Origin: Streptomyces phaeofaciens
Lineage (GTDB): Bacteria; Actinomycetota; Actinomycetes; Streptomycetales; Streptomycetaceae
DNA length: 64,000 nucleotides
Assembly: GCF_014648915.1 (NCBI RefSeq)
Contig: NZ_BMSA01000002.1
Location: 124,001-188,000, forward strand
Reading direction: 5' to 3'
The position numbers and the translations under genes were made by a program. The notes below the pieces were generated by a model that was given only the letters and a program-made list of their open reading frames with translations, was not told where the DNA came from and made no database searches. Below are positions 58,904-64,000 of the stretch, one piece after another. Numbering within the stretch: the stretch's first letter is position 1; the number at the start of each line of letters is the position of its first letter.

Positions 58904-59185
58904 TCACTCGCCGGTGACGTAGATGTCCTTGTCGTTGAAGACCATGACGACGAAGATCAGCAGTCGTCCCACGCTGACCGTGTACTCGATGAGGATGTTC
59001 TGCGTCAGCCGGATCGTCCGGTCGTCCCCCGTGGAGCTTATGGGCCGGGACAGCTCGGGAAACGGGTCGTCGGTGAGCATCGTGATGCCCTTGTCGAACG
59101 CGGCGCGCTGCGGTCCGTCGAGCTCGTCGCGCACCACCGCGGCCTGCTCGGTGTAATAGACCGTGTAGGCGGTCCTCCCGGCCAT
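58904..59185 (-). CDS. RelE/ParE-like toxin-fold protein, no antitoxin seen
   Basis: This 93-residue protein fits the RelE/ParE fold: an N-terminal YTVYYTEQAAVVRDELDGPQRAAFDKGITMLTDDPF helix pair, then RTIRLTQNILIEYTVSVGRLLIFVVMVF strands, close to plasmid-stabilisation toxins. Toxins of this type act on ribosomes or gyrase. No antitoxin gene is found on either side in either strand (53 bp to the next gene upstream), so it may be an orphan, may be harmless, or may be a housekeeping RelE-like protein. The start at 59185 has AGGACAGG upstream. Confidence 0.72.
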   Translation of the reverse strand: MAGRTAYTVYYTEQAAVVRDELDGPQRAAFDKGITMLTDDPFPELSRPISSTGDDRTIRLTQNILIEYTVSVGRLLIFVVMVFNDKDIYVTGE

Positions 59186-59238
59186 CCTGTCCTCCCGCTG
59201 GTGCGTCGATCCGGGGCCGATTCTACGGACGGGTGCCT

Positions 59239-59685
59239 TCAGCAGGGCCGCTTCCGCAGCTCCATCACGTAATCGTGTGGTGCCCCCGCGGACTCGGCGG
59301 CATCCGCGATCTCACCCAGGTATCGCGCCGACGGCAGCCCGCCCTCGTACCCGTTGAGCACGTACACCCAGGCGGACGTCTCGCCGTCCAGCGTGTGCAC
59401 CCGCATCCGCAGCCGCCGGTAGATGCCGAGGCCCACGCCCTCCCACCGGTCCAGGGACTCCTCGTCCATGGGCGCGAGGTCGTACAGCGCGACGAAGACC
59501 TGTGCGGCGGGGTCCTCGGGGCATTCGACGACCGTCGCCAGCGCGCCCTCCCAGCCGAGCTGCTCGCCGCCGAAGGTAAGCCGCCAGCCGTTCAGCCAGC
59601 CCGTCGCGCGCAGCGGCGAGTGCGGGGCGCGGCGGGTCATCAGCCGCGCGTCGAGGTTGCCGGCGTACGCGGCGTAGAGCGACAT
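59239..59685 (-). CDS. Gamma-glutamylcyclotransferase-like protein
   Basis: This 148-residue AIG2/GGCT-fold protein has the N-terminal strand LYAAYAGNLD (the YxxYGxN-type substrate loop), ATVVECPEDPAAQVFVALYDL, the catalytic-type glutamate in DRWEGVGLG, and YVLNGYEGG. GGCT enzymes release 5-oxoproline from gamma-glutamyl compounds. The ATG at 59685 begins just before the first strand and lies 6 nt after TACCCT (59692-59697, minus) with GTGACA upstream, so a leaderless mRNA is likely. Confidence 0.82.
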   Translation of the reverse strand: MSLYAAYAGNLDARLMTRRAPHSPLRATGWLNGWRLTFGGEQLGWEGALATVVECPEDPAAQVFVALYDLAPMDEESLDRWEGVGLGIYRRLRMRVHTLDGETSAWVYVLNGYEGGLPSARYLGEIADAAESAGAPHDYVMELRKRPC

Positions 59686-59781
59686 GGAAGGAGGGTACGG
59701 CAGCCCGCCCACGTGTCACTCCCGTAACGGAGACGGCCCGCCCGGCCCCCGGACGCGTACCACCCCGCCCCGTGCGGGACA

Positions 59782-61230
59782 ATGGAGTACGTGACTCGGA
59801 TCGTGATCATCGGTGGCGGACCCGGCGGCTATGAAGCGGCGCTCGTGGCGGCGCAGCTCGGCGCGGAGGTGACCGTCGTCGACTGCGACGGTCTGGGCGG
59901 AGCGTCGGTGCTGACCGACTGCGTGCCGTCGAAGACCCTGATCGCCACGGCAGAGGTGATGACCACCTTCGACTCCTCGTACGAGGAGCTGGGGATCATC
60001 GTCGCCGACGACACCCCGCCGCTGGAGCAGGCGGCCCGGGTCGTCGGGGTGGACCTCGGCAAGGTCAACCGACGGGTGAAGCGCCTCGCGCTCGCCCAGT
60101 CGCACGACATCACCGCCTCCGTCACCCGCGCCGGCGCCCGGGTGCTGCGCGGCCGCGCCCGGCTGGAGGGCATGCAGGCCCTCGACGGCTCCCGCAAGGT
60201 CGTGGTCGCCGCCGCCGACGGCACCCAGGAGACCCTCACCGCCGACGCCGTCCTGATCGCCACCGGCGGCCACCCGCGCGAGCTGCCGGACGCCCAGCCC
60301 GACGGCGAGCGCATCCTCAACTGGACCCAGGTCTACGACCTCGCCGAGCTCCCCGAGGAACTCATCGTGGTCGGCTCCGGTGTCACCGGTGCCGAGTTCG
60401 CCGGCGCCTACCAGGCCCTCGGTTCCAAGGTCACCCTGGTCTCCTCCCGCGACCGCGTGCTGCCCGGCGAGGACCCGGACGCCGCCGCCGTCCTCGAGGA
60501 CGTCTTCCGCCGCCGCGGCATGAACGTCATGGCCCGCTCCCGCGCCGAGTCCGCCAAGCGGGTCGGCGACCGGGTCGAGGTCACCCTCGCCGACGGGCGG
60601 GTCATCAGCGGCTCGCACTGCCTGATGGCCGTCGGCGCCATCCCCAACAGCGAGGGCCTGGGCCTGGAGGAGGCGGGCGTCAGGGTCCGCGAGTCCGGTC
60701 ACATCTGGACCGACAAGGTGTCCCGCACGACCGCCCCCGGCGTCTACGCGGCCGGTGACGTGACCGGAGTGTTCGCGCTCGCGTCCGTCGCCGCCATGCA
60801 GGGGCGCATCGCCATGTACCACTTCCTCGGCGACGCGGTGGCCCCGCTCAACCTCAAGACGGTCTCCTCCAACGTCTTCACCGACCCCGAGATCGCCACC
60901 GTCGGCTACAGCCAGGCAGACGTCGACGCCGGAAAGATCGACGCCCGCGTGGTCAAGCTGCCGCTGCTGCGCAACCCGCGCGCCAAGATGCAGGGCATCC
61001 GCGACGGCTTCGTCAAGATCTTCTGCCGTCCGGGCACGGGCATCGTCGTCGGCGGTGTGGTCGTCTCGCCGCGCGCCTCGGAACTGATCCACCCCATCTC
61101 GATCGCTGTCGACAACAATCTGACGGTCGAACAGATCGCGAACGCGTTCACCGTGTACCCGTCCCTTTCGGGGTCGATCGCCGAGGTGGCACGGCAGTTG
61201 CACACGCGCAAGACGGCGGGGGAGGCCTGA
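59782..61230 (+). CDS. NAD(P)H-quinone dehydrogenase, flavoprotein disulfide reductase fold
   Basis: This 482-residue lipoamide-dehydrogenase-like flavoprotein has FAD motif IVIIGGGPGGYEAALVAAQLG, NAD motif LIVVGSGVTGAEFAGAYQALG, second FAD motif TTAPGVYAAGDVTG and the dimerisation domain FTDPEIATVGYSQADV. The redox site reads GGASVLTDCVPSK, so the first cysteine of the CxxxxC pair is replaced and only one remains, and the C-terminal HPxxxE is altered (HPISIAV). That matches the actinobacterial LpdA/Rv3303c-type quinone reductase rather than true dihydrolipoyl dehydrogenase. The ATG at 59782 was kept; a GTG three codons later is possible. Confidence 0.88.
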   Translation: MEYVTRIVIIGGGPGGYEAALVAAQLGAEVTVVDCDGLGGASVLTDCVPSKTLIATAEVMTTFDSSYEELGIIVADDTPPLEQAARVVGVDLGKVNRRVKRLALAQSHDITASVTRAGARVLRGRARLEGMQALDGSRKVVVAAADGTQETLTADAVLIATGGHPRELPDAQPDGERILNWTQVYDLAELPEELIVVGSGVTGAEFAGAYQALGSKVTLVSSRDRVLPGEDPDAAAVLEDVFRRRGMNVMARSRAESAKRVGDRVEVTLADGRVISGSHCLMAVGAIPNSEGLGLEEAGVRVRESGHIWTDKVSRTTAPGVYAAGDVTGVFALASVAAMQGRIAMYHFLGDAVAPLNLKTVSSNVFTDPEIATVGYSQADVDAGKIDARVVKLPLLRNPRAKMQGIRDGFVKIFCRPGTGIVVGGVVVSPRASELIHPISIAVDNNLTVEQIANAFTVYPSLSGSIAEVARQLHTRKTAGEA

Positions 61231-61352
61231 CCGGAGGCCCGGAACACCGAAATCGGGGCTCTATACCACTCTCCGTGCCCCTGTGCGAACAACTTCTACT
61301 ATTCGGCGCAAAGAGCTGAAAGCAGACGGTCGCCCGCGTTACTGTCAGTTTC

Positions 61353-62318
61353 GTGTTCGCTGCAGAACGTCGCCAATTGATCCTCGAAATGGTGCGAGCG
61401 AACGGGGCCGTGTCGCTCCGTGAGCTCGCCCGCGTCGTCCAGACCTCCGAAGTGACCGTACGGCGGGACGTGCGCGCACTGGAGGCAGAAGGACTCCTCG
61501 ACCGCCGGCACGGCGGTGCGGTATTGCCGGGCGGGTTCACGCGGGAGTCCGGCTTTCCGCAGAAATCCCATCTCGCGACCGCCGAAAAGACCGCAATCGC
61601 GGACCTCGCCGCGAACTTCGTCGAAGAGGGCGAGGCCATTGTGGTCGGGGCGGGCACCACCACCCAGGAGCTGGCCCGCCGGCTCGCCCGGGTGCCCGGG
61701 CTGACCGTCGTCACCAACTCCCTGCTCGTGGCCCAGGCCCTGGCCCACGCCAACAGGGTCGAGGTCGTGATGACGGGCGGCACCCTGCGCGGCTCCAACT
61801 ACGCCCTGGTGGGCAGCGGGGCCGAACAGTCCCTCCAGGGGCTCAGGGTCTCCCGCGCCTTCCTCTCCGGAAGCGGGCTCACCGCCGAGCGCGGACTGTC
61901 CACGTCCAACATGCTCTCGGCCTCCGTGGACCGGGCGCTGGTGCAGGCGGCCGCCGAGGTCGTCGTCCTCGCCGACCACACCAAGCTCGGCACCGACACC
62001 ATGTTCCAGACCGTGCCCACGGACCTCATCACCCGGCTCATCACCGACGAGCCGCCCGCCCACGACGACCGCGCCGCCACCGAGCTCCAGGCGCTCGCGG
62101 ACCAGGGGGTGCAGATCGCCGTGGCCGGGGCATCGGGCAGCTCGGGGGGTGACGCGGTCCCGGCGCGCCCCCAGCAGCAGCGTCGGGACGTACCTCTGCC
62201 GGCCCCGCGCCGGGGCCAGGTCCCGGGTGCCGCGGCGGGCCTGCGCGCGGCCGCGGTCCTGGGTGAACAGCCGCCCGGCGCCGAGCGCGCCCGGGTCGCG
62301 GACCTCCGCCGCCGCTGA
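61353..62318 (+). CDS. DeoR/GlpR-family transcriptional regulator with C-terminal extension
   Basis: This 321-residue regulator has an N-terminal helix-turn-helix (residues ~1-58: ERRQLILEMVRANGAVSLRELARVVQTSEVTVRRDVRALEAEGLLDRRHGGAVL) with the DeoR signature, then the sugar-phosphate sensing domain (EKTAIADLAANFVEEGEAIVVGAGTTTQELA, VVTNSLLVA, VVMTGGTLRGSNYALVG, VLADHTKLG). The domain ends near residue 250; about 65 Pro/Arg/Gln-rich, probably disordered residues follow. The GTG start lies 7 nt after TACTGT (61340-61345), so it is likely leaderless. It might be the regulator of the CTACGCGCGTAG sites because DeoR proteins sense sugar phosphates, but no such site is found at its own promoter. 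Confidence 0.88.
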   Translation: MFAAERRQLILEMVRANGAVSLRELARVVQTSEVTVRRDVRALEAEGLLDRRHGGAVLPGGFTRESGFPQKSHLATAEKTAIADLAANFVEEGEAIVVGAGTTTQELARRLARVPGLTVVTNSLLVAQALAHANRVEVVMTGGTLRGSNYALVGSGAEQSLQGLRVSRAFLSGSGLTAERGLSTSNMLSASVDRALVQAAAEVVVLADHTKLGTDTMFQTVPTDLITRLITDEPPAHDDRAATELQALADQGVQIAVAGASGSSGGDAVPARPQQQRRDVPLPAPRRGQVPGAAAGLRAAAVLGEQPPGAERARVADLRRR

Positions 62319-62477
62319 GCCGTCCCGGCGGGGGCGGGGTCGCGGCTCGTGCCGGGTGCCGGGCCGGCGGGAGCGGTGCGGTGGCTCGGCGAGATCGCCG
62401 GGCCGGCGGCCGAGGTGTCGTGGCTCGGGTCCTTGCACCCGTGAGCCCCGGCCGAGGCGTCGGCCCTCACACGGGGT

Positions 62478-62496
62478 GCGCCCAGGTGCTGGGCGC
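62478..62496. terminator. Hairpin downstream of the DeoR-family gene
   Basis: An 8-bp perfect stem, GCGCCCAG / CTGGGCGC, with a 3-nt loop lies in the convergent gap 62319-62610. Confidence 0.65.
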
Positions 62497-62552
62497 GCCT
62501 TCTCCTTCGGTGCGGCCTTCGGCCGGGTCGAACGGCACGCCGGGAACGCGAA

Positions 62553-62589
62553 GCGCCCGGCGGATTCGTCGATCCCGTCCGCCGGGCGC
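62553..62589. terminator. Terminator of the carboxylase gene
   Basis: A perfect 12-bp stem, GCGCCCGGCGGA / TCCGCCGGGCGC, with a 13-nt loop lies 21 bp beyond the stop of the minus-strand carboxylase gene. Confidence 0.85.
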
Positions 62590-62610
62590 CTCGCTCTGTA
62601 CTGCGGGACG

Positions 62611-64000
62611 TCAGTCCTTGATCTCGCAGATCACCGCGCCGGAGGTCAGGGACGCGCCCACCTCCGCCGACAGGCCCTTGACGGTGCCGGAACGGTGCGC
62701 GTTCAGCGGCTGCTCCATCTTCATGGCCTCCAGGACGACGACCAGGTCGCCCTCCTTGACCTCCTGGCCCTCCTCGACCGCGACCTTGACGATCGTGCCC
62801 TGCATCGGGGAGGCGAGGGTGTCGCCGGAGGCGACGGGACCGGACTTCTTGGCCGCGCGGCGCTTGGGCTTGGCGCCCGCCGCGAGGCCCGTCCGGGCCA
62901 GGGACATACCGAGCGAGGACGGGAGGGAGACCTCCAGCCGCTTGCCGCCGACCTCGACGACGATCGTCTCGCGGTCCGTGTCGTCCTCGGCCTCGGCGTC
63001 GGCCGGGGCGGCGAAGGCGGGGATCTCGTTGACGAACTCGGTCTCGATCCAGCGCGTGTGGACCGTGAACGGCTCCGCGCTGCCCGTCAGCTCGGGGGCG
63101 AACGCCGGGTCCTTCACCACCGCGCGGTGGAACGGGATGGCCGTGGCCATGCCCTCGACCTGGAACTCCTCCAGCGCACGGGCCGCCCGCTGGAGCGCCT
63201 GCTCACGGGTGGCGCCGGTGACGATCAGCTTCGCCAGCAGCGAGTCCCACGCCGGGCCGATGACCGACCCGGACTCCACGCCCGCGTCCAGTCGCACACC
63301 CGGGCCGGACGGCGCGGCGAACGAGGTGACGGTGCCGGGGGCCGGGAGGAAGTTGCGGCCCGGGTCCTCGCCGTTGATGCGGAACTCGAAGGAATGGCCG
63401 CGCAGCTCCGGGTCGCCGTAGCCGAGCTCCTCGCCGTCGGCGATACGGAACATCTCGCGGACGAGGTCGATGCCGGCGACCTCCTCGGTCACCGGGTGCT
63501 CGACCTGGAGACGCGTGTTGACCTCCAGGAAGGAGATCGTGCCGTCCACACCGACGAGGAACTCCACCGTGCCGGCGCCGACGTAGCCGGCCTCCTTCAG
63601 GATGGCCTTCGAGGAGGAGTACAGCTCGGCGACCTGCGCCTCGGAGAGGAACGGCGCCGGGGCCTCCTCGACCAGCTTCTGGTGGCGGCGCTGGAGGGAG
63701 CAGTCACGGGTGGAGACGACCACCACGTTGCCGTGGCGGTCGGCCAGGCACTGCGTCTCCACGTGACGCGGCTTGTCGAGGTAGCGCTCGACGAAGCACT
63801 CGCCCCGGCCGAAGGCGGCGACCGCCTCGCGGACCGCGGACTCGTACAGCTCCGGGACCTCTTCCAGCGTCCGGGCGACCTTCAGACCGCGGCCGCCACC
63901 GCCGAAGGCGGCCTTGATCGCGATCGGCAGACCGTGCTGCTCGGCGAAGGCGACGACCTCCTCCGCGCCGGAGACCGGGTCGGGGGTGCCGGCCACCAGC
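62611..64000 (-). CDS. accA2: Acyl-CoA carboxylase alpha subunit (biotin carboxylase + BCCP), 5' end outside window
   Basis: This is the C-terminal 460-odd residues of an alpha subunit that carboxylates biotin for acetyl/propionyl-CoA carboxylases. Visible parts are the biotin carboxylase ATP-grasp core ([64 protein letters not shown]), a linker, and the C-terminal biotinyl domain with EAMKMEQPL carrying the biotinylated lysine and [10 protein letters not shown]. The reading frame continues past base 64000, so the N-terminal ATP-grasp part is missing. The symbol is given from the S. coelicolor gene order (AccA2); the nearly identical AccA1 cannot be excluded from this part alone. Its catalytic beta partner is not in the window. 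Confidence 0.9.
   Translation of the reverse strand, partial: LVAGTPDPVSGAEEVVAFAEQHGLPIAIKAAFGGGGRGLKVARTLEEVPELYESAVREAVAAFGRGECFVERYLDKPRHVETQCLADRHGNVVVVSTRDCSLQRRHQKLVEEAPAPFLSEAQVAELYSSSKAILKEAGYVGAGTVEFLVGVDGTISFLEVNTRLQVEHPVTEEVAGIDLVREMFRIADGEELGYGDPELRGHSFEFRINGEDPGRNFLPAPGTVTSFAAPSGPGVRLDAGVESGSVIGPAWDSLLAKLIVTGATREQALQRAARALEEFQVEGMATAIPFHRAVVKDPAFAPELTGSAEPFTVHTRWIETEFVNEIPAFAAPADAEAEDDTDRETIVVEVGGKRLEVSLPSSLGMSLARTGLAAGAKPKRRAAKKSGPVASGDTLASPMQGTIVKVAVEEGQEVKEGDLVVVLEAMKMEQPLNAHRSGTVKGLSAEVGASLTSGAVICEIKD

Noticed and set aside
56233..58917. 894-codon open frame opposite the mutase and PNP genes
   Set aside because: It runs through two clear minus-strand enzymes and lacks any motif; a shadow.
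1..64000. tRNA, rRNA, transposase or prophage genes
   Set aside because: I looked for characteristic sequences and gene types and found none; small structured RNAs cannot be excluded without a covariance-model search.

Overview
This is high-GC actinobacterial chromosome, almost certainly Streptomyces. The evidence is the strong third-position G/C bias, frequent GTG starts, many start codons lying 6-7 nt from a TANNNT -10 box (leaderless transcripts), and gene order matching from memory the S. coelicolor region around afsQ1/afsQ2/sigQ, the deo genes and accA2. About 60 protein genes are supported. I see no rRNA, tRNA, insertion sequence, prophage or CRISPR array. Genes run off both ends of the window.

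Layout. 1-8.8 kb: a membrane-anchored low-complexity protein (left-truncated), an L,D-transpeptidase lipoprotein, a stand-alone methylmalonyl-CoA-mutase-type large subunit, a Uma2-type protein, a LysE exporter, and an FAD monooxygenase/TetR divergent pair with two perfect operators. 7.7-24.9 kb: a cell-surface glycan island for nonulosonic (sialic/Kdn-like) acid. It holds a nonulosonate synthase, a CMP-nonulosonate synthetase fused to a HAD phosphatase, a GT29 sialyltransferase-type protein with all sialylmotifs, a GT8-pyruvyltransferase fusion, a polysialyltransferase-like protein, another sialyltransferase-like protein, GT2 enzymes, a GtrA/GT2 pair, an FAD oxidoreductase, a polytopic GT-C-like protein and an O-acyltransferase. 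S. coelicolor is reported to make a Kdn-containing teichulosonic acid from such a region.

25.4-35.4 kb: an M20 amidohydrolase, then a nucleoside uptake and catabolism block: two tandem BMP lipoproteins, an ABC ATPase, two permeases, cytidine deaminase and thymidine phosphorylase. Further nucleoside genes lie apart at 41.5 kb (adenosine deaminase), 52 kb (deoC plus two aldehyde dehydrogenase genes) and 56-58.8 kb (phosphopentomutase-like enzyme and purine nucleoside phosphorylase). Six of these transcription units carry the same 12-bp palindrome, CTACGCGCGTAG or a one-arm variant, at or near the promoter. I read this as one local regulon, the most striking non-coding signal in the window. A DeoR-family regulator at 61.4 kb is a candidate, but unproven, controller.

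35.6-49.6 kb: a STAS protein whose 3' end overlaps an ECF sigma factor with a SnoaL-like tail, a second DNA sliding clamp, an MFS/LysR divergent pair, a hydrolase-fold protein lacking the nucleophile serine, small secreted proteins, PspC and VanZ proteins, and the lipoprotein-afsQ2-afsQ1/sigQ signalling locus with an AfsQ1 box. 49.6-64 kb: the deoC-ald-ald operon, two PH-domain membrane proteins, a phosphosugar mutase, PNP, an orphan ParE-like toxin, gamma-glutamylcyclotransferase, a quinone-reductase-type flavoprotein, the DeoR regulator and a right-truncated acyl-CoA carboxylase alpha subunit.
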